A stretch of 64,000 nucleotides of DNA from Chitinophagaceae bacterium (GCA_004173235.1 SEAC01000025.1:124001-188000); one strand, 5' to 3'; shown: positions 52,330 through 60,818, counted from the stretch's first letter. Notes: generated by a model from the sequence alone, not told the origin. Program-made: numbers and translations.

Positions 52330-52992
52330 TTATTCGAGAAGGCGGTTCCGCATCGCGTACATCACGAGGCCAGCGATGGTTTTGGCGCCCACCTTTTCTT
52401 TCATCTTCTGGCGGATGGTTTCGATGGTGCGCGGGCTGAGGAATACTTCCTTTGAAATTTCCTCGGTCGTCTTGTCCTCGGCGATGCACTTCAGTATCTT
52501 GAGTTCCTTTTCGGAGAAATGCACCGTGTTGGGATAGTATTGCTTGACCTTCTTTTTGTATTGAAGCTTGAGCAGCACCGCCTTGTTCACCAGGTCGTTG
52601 AAATAGAACTCATCGTTCATCACGGTAAGAATGGCCTCGTAGATCTCGTCGGGGTCGGTGGTTTTGGTGAGGTAGGCGTTGGCGCCCATCTCCATCATCT
52701 TGGTGATCATCTCCTGGTCGTCGTACATGGTGAGCACGATGATCTTGACCTCCTCGTATTCTTTGCGAAGCAGGGATATGGCGTTGGCGCCGTCCATCTC
52801 GGGCATCCGGATGTCCATCAGCAGCACGTCGGGCTGCTTGATTTTCATCTTGTGGAGTAGGTCCTTGCCGTCTTCCGCTTCCCAATCGATCTTGATGTAG
52901 TTGCGCCCGGTGAGGGCCATCTTGATCCCGTCGCGGAAGATCTTGTGGTCGTCGGCAATGGCCACCCGGATCTGCTGCTGGTTGACCGTCAT
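52330..52992 (-). CDS. LuxR/NarL-type response regulator
   Basis: A 220-residue regulator with a receiver (IRVAIADDHKIFRDGIKMAL, acceptor Asp in VLLMDIRMPEMDG) and a LuxR-type helix-turn-helix (FSEKELKILKCIAEDKTTEEI, SPRTIETIRQKM). The end AGLVMYAMRNRLLE is close to its neighbour at 50763, suggesting duplication. No kinase is adjacent. It is followed by a methyltransferase gene after 10 bases. Confidence 0.92.
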   Translation of the reverse strand: MTVNQQQIRVAIADDHKIFRDGIKMALTGRNYIKIDWEAEDGKDLLHKMKIKQPDVLLMDIRMPEMDGANAISLLRKEYEEVKIIVLTMYDDQEMITKMMEMGANAYLTKTTDPDEIYEAILTVMNDEFYFNDLVNKAVLLKLQYKKKVKQYYPNTVHFSEKELKILKCIAEDKTTEEISKEVFLSPRTIETIRQKMKEKVGAKTIAGLVMYAMRNRLLE

Positions 52993-53148
52993 TTGTGGCT
53001 GGTTCTGGTTTTCTTAAGATTGAATTTGCTGGCTCGAGCGGGGTAAAGGTAGGCGTTTCAATGCTTTGCACTTGCCACATCCTGCGCGAGGCACCGCGAT
53101 TATACGAAATAAAATCCGGTTGCCTGATAACAGAACGGTCTAGGTAAA

Positions 53149-53175
53149 AAAGCCCACAGGGTTACTGTGGGCTTT
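53149..53175. terminator. Terminator hairpin after AT-rich island
   Basis: AAAGCCCACAG pairs with CTGTGGGCTTT around a GGTTA loop, with A-rich flank on the left giving a T tract for leftward transcription. It lies 18 bases past the end of the frameshifted gene at 53194. Confidence 0.75.
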
Positions 53176-53193
53176 GGAAATTTAATCTAACCA

Positions 53194-53917
53194 TCAATAG
53201 TCTAAAAGTACAGCTTTCACTTTCCCGCTAGTATCCAGTTTTTTTAGTGCCTTTCGTAGAAACAAGACACCTGCAGATCCTAAATCTAAATGCAATTGAA
53301 AACCGTCATCCGAAAAGCTTACACTAGCGTTATGTACTATCCCATTGCTTCGCGAATTGTTTTCGGATGAGACATTGTATTCCGCAATAAATTGGACCAA
53401 TCGCTGACTTGTTTCCTCGGCATCAGCCTTTTCAACTCGAACATACAAAGCCATCTCCGTCGCTATATTTTTCACGTACACGGGATATGAAAGATCGCTT
53501 ATCCGAATAACTGGCGAGATTTTCTTTTCCGTGAGGATACTTTGATAGGCAACTGGGTCTAATCCCACAATCCAACATTTTAAAGCGGTCGCATCGACGT
53601 TTTCATTTGAGGGTTCAACAATGGTTGAATCGATTGACTGCCCAACAGAACGTGATCCCAGAATTGTAATCAGGCAGAATGGAAATGGCTGTATGAATTT
53701 TTGAAATTCCCCCCCGTTCATACATTTTATTTATGCCTTCTGGCTTGAACAGCGACAGGCTCACTCTCTTGCTGGCTTTTAGTCCGGCTTCCCTCTCCAG
53801 GATACTCTGCACATTATCTGCGAAATACCTGCAAAACTGATTGCTAAAACGAATACCGTAGTTGGCCCAAACCTCAAGAAAAGGCTCCTCACAATACCAA
53901 AATTTGCAACCACTCAT
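53194..53917 (-). pseudogene. Frameshifted hypothetical gene B in AT-rich island
   Basis: Two overlapping frames read as one protein if a G6 run (53709-53714) is treated as G5. The first frame runs MSGCKFWYCEEPFLEVW from ATG 53917 to INKMYERG; the second continues EFQKFIQPFPFCLITI and ends GKVKAVLLDY. The joined product would be about 240 residues. I recognise no family. The region is clearly richer in A and T than its flanks. It may be a recent frameshift, phase variation or a sequence error. It follows gene A after 7 bases and is closed by a terminator. Confidence 0.55.
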
Positions 53918-53924
53918 ATTCAAA

Positions 53925-54614
53925 TTATAAAGCCCAGGCGTATCGTACAATGTTATAGGCAATCGCAAAACAAGGTCCATCGTCCACGGTGCCAACGCCT
54001 AACGTGCCAAAGTCCTCTACAATAGTGCAAACAACGATGCAAACGGCTGCGGCTATTGCCATACCCCGAATTAGGTTACGCAAATTAGGATGTTGTTGGA
54101 AATACTCGGCTACGATTCGTTTCATATTCGCTAGATTTCCCCGAATCCTAGACACTAACTCTGGCAACATGTTTCTCAATTCTTGAGGAAACGCCCCCTT
54201 TCGGCGCCCAACCTGTTTGCCAGCAAACAGTGTAGCCGACGGCTAATCGACCTTGATCAGTAGTGGCGGTTTCCATAGAGAAACCGTTTATTGTTATCAT
54301 ATCAGCACTCCAGTGCGGATCCCAAAAGAGAGATGTATCCAACATTTTGAAGTTCCGATACCCTTTCACTTTCATGTTAAGGCTCATAGGAACTAACGCC
54401 ATGGATTCGCGAGAAGTATGCAGGTTGCTCTGAACGGTTGTATCGTTGCGAACTTCAAGAGGAATTAGCAGTGCGGTATCCTCAATGTCACCTGAGCGGG
54501 CCAAAGGATTTCTTCTTGATCTCCGCTTTTTGCCAGCGTCCGTCTTTCTGCAAGCGTAAAAAGTACCAATAAAAAAATCAGACTGCACGATAACGCGATT
54601 TTCACTTTACTCAT
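53925..54614 (-). pseudogene. Frameshifted hypothetical gene A in AT-rich island
   Basis: Three frames join into one protein if two short homopolymers are corrected. They are an A5 tract after MSKVKIALSCSLIFLLVLFT...TLAK (a signal-peptide-like start at 54614) and a G5 tract at APKGG near 54202. The joined product would be about 230 residues. It has a lipoprotein- or secretion-type head, the middle part SRESMALVPMSLNMKVKGY, and a hydrophobic segment near the end (GMAIAAAVCIVVCTIVEDF). No family is recognised. Gene B follows 7 bases downstream in the same direction. Confidence 0.5.
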
Positions 54615-54708
54615 AAAATGAATTTGGTGGCCCGAAGCTAGCCAGCTCATCAAACATCTAACGATGGCCTTGCAGATCTAGTCCGGTCGGTCATTTTGGT
54701 GAGGTAGG

Positions 54709-55737
54709 TCAGCGGGGCAAAGCCTGCGTGCTTTGCACCAGCGCGTGGAGCCTTCCTGCGAGCGTGGAGAGGCGAAGGTTCAGCACATCGGCACGCGCAC
54801 TTTCGTTGTACAAGGTTTCCAGCTCACGCAAGGTGGCATCGGCCGTTACCGTATTACTACCGCCTCCCAGGCTTCGACCGCTTTGCACAATCACGCGGAT
54901 CTCGTTGTAATTGTCCTGGTATACCTTCTGGTAGTCGCGAAAGAGTTTATGAACATCGTTGCAAAGATCCTTCGCTCCTTTCACGCCGTCGGCGGGATAA
55001 AGAGGCAGTGAACGCGTACTGTCAATTCGTTCCAATATCGACACATCGAGGTATTGCAGCAACAGTTCCTCGATCGTTTTTTGCCGCAGCAGGCTCCGGG
55101 TTTCATCGGGGTGAAGCAGCATTACCATGTCGAGTGTGTATTCACGGATGTCGAACTGCAGTTCCGATAAACGCGCGGTAAGGCGTGTAAGCTGCTGCTC
55201 GAAGCGTTCGTTGGATTGCTGCAGTTTTTCGTAGGGGGCGAAGTAGCGCCCGGTGCGTTGCAAAAAAGAATCGAGGTCTTCACGGGTTACGCGTTTTTCC
55301 TGCACGGCGAGGTTGCCTACCAGTGCCGCCAGTGCCGGCATAAGGGACAGGCTCCCTGTTTTTTGTCCCTGGAGCAGCGCGCCAACCACGTTGGTAAAGC
55401 GGTTGGCGTTGACCGATTTGGTCTTTGCCAAAATAGGCTGAAGCCCCCCCTGGATTTCCCCTTCCAGTGAATAGCCCAGATCGGATGACGTGGGATTGTT
55501 GAGGGCATTCACGCGGTTGCGGTAGTTGTCGCGGCTCACGCTTGAATGGAGCGAATTAAGCGAGTTCAGCGCGGCATCGAGCAAGGCGGCGGTGGCCGCG
55601 TAGCTGCGAAGCACCGGCTGGGCGCCTGGCGCTGCGCCTCTACCCGTTGTATCGGAACGAAGCGCAAATTGTGCGTACTGGGCCGGCGCTGTTGCGGCCG
55701 CCAGCAGCCATGCGATGGTGAAAAGGTGTTTTTTCAT
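54709..55737 (-). CDS. Hypothetical exported helical protein (342 aa)
   Basis: A 342-residue protein with a signal peptide (MKKHLFTIAWLLAAATAPAQ). The rest is mainly helical, with heptad-like Leu/Gln patterns (YEKLQQSNERFEQQLTRLTA near residue 185) and a C-terminal ARADVLNLRLSTLAGRLHAL. It contains no membrane helix, enzyme motif or sorting tail that I recognise. It is probably periplasmic. It is divergent from the kinase-regulator module at 56005. Confidence 0.75.
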   Translation of the reverse strand: MKKHLFTIAWLLAAATAPAQYAQFALRSDTTGRGAAPGAQPVLRSYAATAALLDAALNSLNSLHSSVSRDNYRNRVNALNNPTSSDLGYSLEGEIQGGLQPILAKTKSVNANRFTNVVGALLQGQKTGSLSLMPALAALVGNLAVQEKRVTREDLDSFLQRTGRYFAPYEKLQQSNERFEQQLTRLTARLSELQFDIREYTLDMVMLLHPDETRSLLRQKTIEELLLQYLDVSILERIDSTRSLPLYPADGVKGAKDLCNDVHKLFRDYQKVYQDNYNEIRVIVQSGRSLGGGSNTVTADATLRELETLYNESARADVLNLRLSTLAGRLHALVQSTQALPR

Positions 55738-55873
55738 CGGGGCCGTTTCAGATCGGGTTATCCCTGCAAGGCCCGCTTGGGGCGAGTCCTCAGTTTTTCA
55801 AAACTACTTTGCCGGGCAGCCCGTTTCCAAGGGCAGTTCCCCGCTTTTTCACGCTTTTTTTCCGGCGGGGCGG

Positions 55874-55970
55874 TGGGAAAAACACCGGCAGAAATTGGGA
55901 AACACAAGCTCCGGCCGGGGTTTGACACCGCCATGGGAAAAATCCCATCAAAAACTGTTTTTTTTCCCAT
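55874..55970. promoter_or_regulatory. Cluster of TGGGAAA sites upstream of kinase-regulator module
   Basis: Within the 267-base gap before the kinase gene, TGGGAAA-type words occur at about 55874, 55899 and 55934 and inverted (TTTCCCA) at about 55961. The copy at 55933-55948 forms a perfect palindrome ATGGGA-AAAA-TCCCAT. This spacing is what one expects of an operator cluster for a regulator such as the adjacent LuxR-type protein. Confidence 0.45.
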
Positions 55971-56004
55971 ACGCCGAATAACAGGCCCGTGTAACTTTAA
56001 ATTC

Positions 56005-56859
56005 ATGCATACCATCGCTTCGCCCAGATATATCGCGGTGTTCCTGATAGCCACCATTATCGTGATTACGGGTATGCTGGGTGTGCTGATGACGCTGCTC
56101 TTCATGAACCAGAAGCGGCACCTTACCTACCAGGCTTCCATCCTCGCGCTGAAGTCGGAACACGCGCAAGACCTGTTGCGCTCACAGATCGAGATCCAGG
56201 AGCTGACCTTCAAGATCATCGCGCAGGAGATCCACGACAACATCAACCTGTCGCTGACATTGGCCAAGCTCACGCTGCACCAGATTACCGAGCTGGCGGC
56301 TGTAAAAGGGCTGGCGGAAAACGCGCAGCAGCTGATCACCGGCGCCATCAACGACCTGAGCGCTATTTCGCGCGGGCTGAACGCAGACATCATTCACCAG
56401 CAGGGCCTGTTCAATGCACTAAAAGCCGAGATCGACCGGATTGAACGCGTGTCGCAGTTGCGGATCGATTTCCGGATCGAAGGGGAAACCGAATTCCTGT
56501 CGGCGCCCGAGGAACTTCTGTTGTTCCGGTCGGTGCAGGAATGCCTGAACAATGTGCTCAAGCACGCGCAGGCGCGCCAGGCAAGCCTCCTCCTTTGCTA
56601 CGGCAATGGCCGCGTGCGCATGGAAATCCGCGACGACGGAAAGGGATTCACGCAACAGGAAGTGGCGGAGAAGCGCGGCCGGTCTACGGGGCTGCACACG
56701 CTCCGCAGCCGCGTGGAGCTGCTGGCGGGCACCTTCGATGTGCAGTCGAAGCCCGGTGAAGGAACCCATCTCATTTTGGAACTCCCCATAAGCGACCCCC
56801 ATGAGAAAGAACAAAACGATCCAGATCGCCTTGGCGGACGATCACATCCTGCTTCGTAG
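56005..56859 (+). CDS. Sensor histidine kinase (HisKA_3-like), module 1
   Basis: A 284-residue kinase. One N-terminal membrane helix (residues 8-34, IAVFLIATIIVITGMLGVLM) is followed by the dimerisation helix with IIAQEIHDNINLSLTLAKL, in which His lies in EIHDN near residue 76. The ATPase domain has LNNVLKHAQA (N box) and DDGKGFT, then STGLHTLRSRVELL. It has no large sensory domain. Its 3' end overlaps the start of the response regulator by 59 bases. The ATG 56005 was chosen because the frame upstream is not protein-like. Confidence 0.88.
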   Translation: MHTIASPRYIAVFLIATIIVITGMLGVLMTLLFMNQKRHLTYQASILALKSEHAQDLLRSQIEIQELTFKIIAQEIHDNINLSLTLAKLTLHQITELAAVKGLAENAQQLITGAINDLSAISRGLNADIIHQQGLFNALKAEIDRIERVSQLRIDFRIEGETEFLSAPEELLLFRSVQECLNNVLKHAQARQASLLLCYGNGRVRMEIRDDGKGFTQQEVAEKRGRSTGLHTLRSRVELLAGTFDVQSKPGEGTHLILELPISDPHEKEQNDPDRLGGRSHPAS

Positions 56860-57463
56860 CGCACTGGCCCGCCTGATCAACAACTTTGAAGGCTGCGCGG
56901 TGATGCACGAGTCGGGCGACGGCTCCGAGTTGCTGGGCAAGTTGCAGACCGGCAAGGTGCCCGACATCGTGCTGCTGGACCTGAACATGCCACACCTCAA
57001 TGGCTACGACACCGCTGAGGCCCTGCAAAAGCACTTTCCCACGGTGAGCACGCTCATGCTGACCATGTACGACTCCGAGCTGGCATTGATAAGGCTGTTG
57101 CAGCTGGGTGTCAAGGGATTCATCAAGAAGGACGCTTCGCCCACGGAGTTGCGCGCCGCCATTGAGTCGGTCGTTCACACCGGCTTTTATTATTCGTCGC
57201 AAACGGCGGGCAAGCTGGCCAACCTGTTTCGCCTTCAGCCCCATGAGCGGCCGCCGGGGCAGCATACGGTACTTTCCGAGCAGGAGCTTGCCTTCCTGCA
57301 CCTTGTTTGCTCCGATCGCACCTATAAAGAGATCGCCCAGGAAATGAAGCTGACACCCCGCGCGGTGGACGTGCTCCGCGACGCGCTGTTTTTCAAGCTG
57401 GATGTAAAGAGCAGGGTGGGTTTGGCGATGCTGGCGGTGAAGAATGGGTTGGTAACGGATTAA
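56801..57463 (+). CDS. LuxR-type response regulator, module 1
   Basis: A 220-residue regulator: receiver (IQIALADDHILLRSALARLI, acceptor Asp in VLLDLNMPHLNGYDT) and LuxR-type helix-turn-helix (LSEQELAFLHLVCSDRTYKEI, PRAVDVLRDALFFKL). It starts inside the 3' end of the kinase gene (59-base overlap). A 7TM-type membrane protein gene follows after 19 bases, so kinase, regulator and membrane protein appear to be one operon. Confidence 0.92.
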   Translation: MRKNKTIQIALADDHILLRSALARLINNFEGCAVMHESGDGSELLGKLQTGKVPDIVLLDLNMPHLNGYDTAEALQKHFPTVSTLMLTMYDSELALIRLLQLGVKGFIKKDASPTELRAAIESVVHTGFYYSSQTAGKLANLFRLQPHERPPGQHTVLSEQELAFLHLVCSDRTYKEIAQEMKLTPRAVDVLRDALFFKLDVKSRVGLAMLAVKNGLVTD

Positions 57464-57482
57464 AGAAGAAAAATTCAAACGA

Positions 57483-58241
57483 TTGGACTACTCTAAACTC
57501 GCGGTTGCATTGAATAAGCTCGTCAAAGTATGGGCAGAATCCTACTATACGAAGCCATTTATCGAAAGTGTATCCTTGTTCTGCATTTACAGTATTTGTC
57601 GATCGAAAAAGAACCATAATTTTCGGACAACCGCATTAACTTTTTGCATTGGAGTAGCGTCGCTATTTCTTTTGATAGACTTAAGTCTGGTGTTCTACCG
57701 CTATAACATTGAACGATTTGAATTCTATGATTTTGTAAAATATCAGGAATTCTTGAACGGGCTTTTCAGCTTCGTCGAATGGTTTACGATTTATAAAATC
57801 GTCAATTTCGGAATTGATAATCGAAGGTTAAGATCGTCCGGTCGATTACTACTCTTGATTCTGGTAGTTAAAGAAATTCTCCTTCGTACAATCCTTCACA
57901 ACAGCACCAATTTGGACACAATTCAAACTCTTGATGAATTCTCTTCAGGAATTTCGTTTGCCCTGTTCACCTTGTATTTCACTTTGTACTATGTCGAACT
58001 ATATAAAATGAACATTATGTCCACGTTCCTTGCACCGAGTGCGTACGTTATGTTCTGTTATGTGGTACTTTCCCTTCTCTTCTTCCCAACGGCGTACTAT
58101 CTCTTTATGTGTCACTACACACTTGGATACGCATTTTATGCCTATCATGACATTTTAGGAGCACTGGCCTGTTTGATCTTTCGCTATAACATCTTGAATC
58201 ACGAGTCTAAGCCAATTAACTATCTAACGTTCTACTACTAG
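57483..58241 (+). CDS. Multi-pass membrane protein (7TM-type), module 1
   Basis: A 252-residue hydrophobic protein with six or seven predicted helices (for example TALTFCIGVASLFLLIDL, SGRLLLLILVVKEILL and AYVMFCYVVLSLLFFPTAYY). It ends with a short polar tail (YNILNHESKPINYLTFYY). No enzyme motif is visible. The only plausible start is TTG 57483, 19 bases after the regulator stop. Its base composition is much more AT-rich than kinase and regulator. By analogy with module 2 it could be a sensor partner, but this is inference. Confidence 0.65.
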   Translation: MDYSKLAVALNKLVKVWAESYYTKPFIESVSLFCIYSICRSKKNHNFRTTALTFCIGVASLFLLIDLSLVFYRYNIERFEFYDFVKYQEFLNGLFSFVEWFTIYKIVNFGIDNRRLRSSGRLLLLILVVKEILLRTILHNSTNLDTIQTLDEFSSGISFALFTLYFTLYYVELYKMNIMSTFLAPSAYVMFCYVVLSLLFFPTAYYLFMCHYTLGYAFYAYHDILGALACLIFRYNILNHESKPINYLTFYY

Positions 58242-58268
58242 CCCCGCTCGTAAAAGCTTCAAACAACG

Positions 58269-58286
58269 ATAGTAAATTTACTATCT
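58269..58286. promoter_or_regulatory. 18-bp perfect palindrome upstream of module 2
   Basis: GATAGTAAATTTACTATC is a perfect 18-bp palindrome 193 bases before the small ORF at 58462. Its right half TTTACTATC reappears at 60861-60869, upstream of the frameshifted secreted peptide gene. The rest of the gap 58242-58461 shows no gene. Confidence 0.55.
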
Positions 58287-58461
58287 GAAGTACGTAAAAG
58301 TCCTCAATTTTCACAGTAAGGTTACGACCCTTGTTCGCGTAAAAAGCCCTCCCAAGCTAGCTTTTCAAGGCTAGCCGAACAACAGATAAGTGTTTATACC
58401 TATATCATTGTAGTTTTTGGATACCCACTTTTACAATACCTAAAAACGAAAACTCACTGGT

Positions 58462-58539
58462 ATGAAAACTAAAACTTTGCGCTCTATCCCTCCTCCTTCC
58501 GGCGACACTATAGGACTTGACTGGTGGGAAGTAGCTTAA
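58462..58539 (+). CDS. 25-residue ORF upstream of 7TM-kinase-regulator module
   Basis: ATG 58462 to TAA 58539 encodes MKTKTLRSIPPPSGDTIGLD followed by WWEVA. It has a basic head, a Pro-Pro-Pro-Ser-Gly turn and an acidic, aromatic tail. It is too short for a domain search by eye. Its place 40 bases before a 7TM protein that is coupled to a kinase recalls peptide-signal operons. The T-rich sequence GTAGTTTTTGG about 50 bases upstream is a loose match to the -7 box. The gene could also be chance; conservation would decide. Confidence 0.4.
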   Translation: MKTKTLRSIPPPSGDTIGLDWWEVA

Positions 58540-58579
58540 GTGGTAAAAAGATTCGAAAGGTTTTCTATATTTGGCCAAG

Positions 58580-59260
58580 ATGGCCAAAACGATAGAAAAC
58601 CTTTTCTCATTCCTTGGGACGTATAGTCCCGTTTTGCCGCCATTCCTTCTAATTATCCTTACCAATGTAGCCTTAAAAAGCAAAGTATTGCGAGTTGTTT
58701 CTCTTTACTCGCTTATTGAACTTTTTACAAACCTTGCAGCAAACGAGATTTCACCCAAAGGCATCATTTTTCTTTATTCTGTTTTCACGGTTTTCGAATA
58801 TGCTCTATTCGCATGGGTCTTTTATCTATTGATCGAAAATTCTAGGTTCAAGAACCTGGTTGTCGTTGCGAGTCTTCTATTTGCTGCGTTCTGGATCATT
58901 TACAAGCTCTATGGTAAGCACCAGAACCTAGATTCGATACCAATCGGCGTCGAAACAATCCTGATTCTCACTTTTGCATTTATCTTCCTCTTTGAACAGG
59001 TTGAGAATTTAGCTGGTAAATTGTTATACCAGCGATATTCATTTTGGATTACTTCAGGAATACTCATCTACCTAGCAGGATCGTTCTTTTCGTATTTGTT
59101 TTCGAATGAATTGGACGAGAGGACACTTGCGTTCTTTTGGACATTCACTAATATATGTTCGACTTTTAAGAACGTCTTGTTCCTAATCGCAATAGGCATT
59201 TACAATCGTGATTTATCGACGATTTCTCGTCCGCGGTCATTAGCCTTCAAATCGATGTAA
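58580..59260 (+). CDS. 7TM membrane protein coupled to histidine kinase, module 2
   Basis: A 226-residue protein with seven predicted transmembrane helices (for example LPPFLLIILTNVAL, GIIFLYSVFTVFEYALFAWV, GVETILILTFAFIFLF and FWITSGILIYLAGSFFSYLF) and little else. Its TAA stop shares the last A with the ATG of the kinase (TAATG), so the two are translationally coupled and probably form a sensor complex in which this protein supplies the membrane sensing part. Base composition is AT-rich and changes abruptly at the kinase gene. I know no family name. Confidence 0.75.
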   Translation: MAKTIENLFSFLGTYSPVLPPFLLIILTNVALKSKVLRVVSLYSLIELFTNLAANEISPKGIIFLYSVFTVFEYALFAWVFYLLIENSRFKNLVVVASLLFAAFWIIYKLYGKHQNLDSIPIGVETILILTFAFIFLFEQVENLAGKLLYQRYSFWITSGILIYLAGSFFSYLFSNELDERTLAFFWTFTNICSTFKNVLFLIAIGIYNRDLSTISRPRSLAFKSM

Positions 59261-60081
59261 TGAATCTGTTGCAAACCGTACCAATCTCTGCAGCGAGCAC
59301 TACGATCCTCTTAGGAACACTAGGCATGCTGGTACTCGTAATTGGCCTCATCCTCTTCATCATCTTCCACCAACGCAAGGTCATTCGCTATCAAACTACC
59401 CTGCAAACGATGGAGCAACAGCAGCAGCAGGTGCTCCTGCAGGCCTCCGTAAAGCTGCAGGAAGAGGAGCGCTCGCGCATCGCCGCCGACCTGCACGACG
59501 ATGCCGGCCCGCTGCTGGCCACGGCTCGCCTCTACCTCAACGAAAACCTGGTGAACCTCGACAAGGCGGCGCAACTCCAGAGCATCTTCCAGGCCCGCCA
59601 GATACTCGACGACACCATACAGCTGATCCGCAACATTTCGCACCAGCTGATGCCGCCCACCCTCCGCAACTTCGGCCTCGAAAGCGCTGTGAGCGATATC
59701 GTGCAAAAAATCGGCGGATCGGGACAGCTCAACGTCTCGAGCCGCTTCCACGAATACAAGGAGCGCCTCCGCCCCGACACTGAGCTGCTCATCTTCCGCG
59801 TGGTGCAGGAACTAATTAACAACATCCTCAAACACTCCAACTCGTCCTTCATCCACATCACCCAGCATATGCAGGGCGACAACTTCATTCTCCGCCTCCA
59901 CCACGACGGCCGCGGAATCGTACAGGCCGACTTCGAGCGGCTCAATAAAAGCAAAACCGGCCTCGGGCTCAAGAACATCAGCAGCCGCCTGCGCGTGGCA
60001 CACGGCAACATCCTCTTCGAAAAAGATGCGTCGCAGACCTACTACAAAGTGACTGTGGAAGTGCCCCGCGAAGAAGCCTGA
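59260..60081 (+). CDS. Sensor histidine kinase (HisKA_3-like), module 2
   Basis: A 273-residue kinase with one short N-terminal helix (ILLGTLGMLVLVIGLILFIIF), a Gln-rich coiled-coil (MEQQQQQVLLQASVKL) and the NarX-like core. The phospho-acceptor His lies in RIAADLHDDAGPLLATARL near residue 78. The ATPase domain has ELINNILKHSNSS, HHDGRGI and GLGLKNISSRLRVAHG. It has no sensor domain of its own. Its start codon overlaps the stop of the 7TM gene by one base, and the response regulator follows after 44 bases. Confidence 0.92.
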   Translation: MNLLQTVPISAASTTILLGTLGMLVLVIGLILFIIFHQRKVIRYQTTLQTMEQQQQQVLLQASVKLQEEERSRIAADLHDDAGPLLATARLYLNENLVNLDKAAQLQSIFQARQILDDTIQLIRNISHQLMPPTLRNFGLESAVSDIVQKIGGSGQLNVSSRFHEYKERLRPDTELLIFRVVQELINNILKHSNSSFIHITQHMQGDNFILRLHHDGRGIVQADFERLNKSKTGLGLKNISSRLRVAHGNILFEKDASQTYYKVTVEVPREEA

Positions 60082-60125
60082 CCCACTAAAAACCCTAACT
60101 TTACCGGCGAGGTAGCAAGAAGCGT

Positions 60126-60779
60126 ATGTCTGATGTTATTAAAGTGGCGATCGCCGACGACCACAAAATTTTCCGCAAGGGCGTGATTCTTTCGCTCCGC
60201 CCTTTTGCCAATATCCGATTTGTGCAGGAAGCCGAAAACGGTGAAGAACTCCTCGCAGGCATCGCACTCTCCGAACCCGACGTGGTGCTCATGGACCTCC
60301 GGATGCCCGTCAAAGACGGCATCGAAACGACCAAACAACTTTCGAAAGACTATCCCCACATCTACGTGATCGTGCTGAGCATGTACGAAGACGAGCGCTT
60401 CGTGTCGCACATGATGGAAAACGGCGCGCAGGGCTACCTGCTCAAGAATGCCGAGCCGCAGGAAATCCGAAAGGCCATTCTCGACGTATTCGAAAAGGGC
60501 TACTACCTCAACAACTTCGTCAACCGCATCCTGCTCAAGAAGGCGCATACCCGCCAGAAGGCCGTGCCCTCGCTTCGCAGTGAGATCGTGCTGAACGAAC
60601 GCGAGAAAGACGTACTGAAATATATCTGCATGGAATATACCGCCACGGAGATCGCCGACCGAATGGATATCTCCAACCGCACCGTAGAAGCCATCAAAGA
60701 CCGGCTGATGGAACGCTTCGGCACCAAGAACACGGCTGGACTCGTGTTTTTTGCAGTGAAGAATAACCTGGTGGACTGA
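60126..60779 (+). CDS. LuxR-type response regulator, module 2
   Basis: A 217-residue regulator: receiver (IKVAIADDHKIFRKGVILSL, acceptor Asp in VVLMDLRMPVKDGIE) and LuxR-type helix-turn-helix (LNEREKDVLKYICMEYTATEI, NRTVEAIKDRLMERF). The end TAGLVFFAVKNNLVD resembles the other three regulators. It closes the module peptide ORF, 7TM protein, kinase, regulator. A weak hairpin (AAAGCA-CAA-TGCTTT plus T tract) at 60819-60837 may end the transcript. Confidence 0.92.
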   Translation: MSDVIKVAIADDHKIFRKGVILSLRPFANIRFVQEAENGEELLAGIALSEPDVVLMDLRMPVKDGIETTKQLSKDYPHIYVIVLSMYEDERFVSHMMENGAQGYLLKNAEPQEIRKAILDVFEKGYYLNNFVNRILLKKAHTRQKAVPSLRSEIVLNEREKDVLKYICMEYTATEIADRMDISNRTVEAIKDRLMERFGTKNTAGLVFFAVKNNLVD

Positions 60780-60818
60780 TCGTAATTCACGAGGGTTTGA
60801 AACATTGACACCCCAGAG

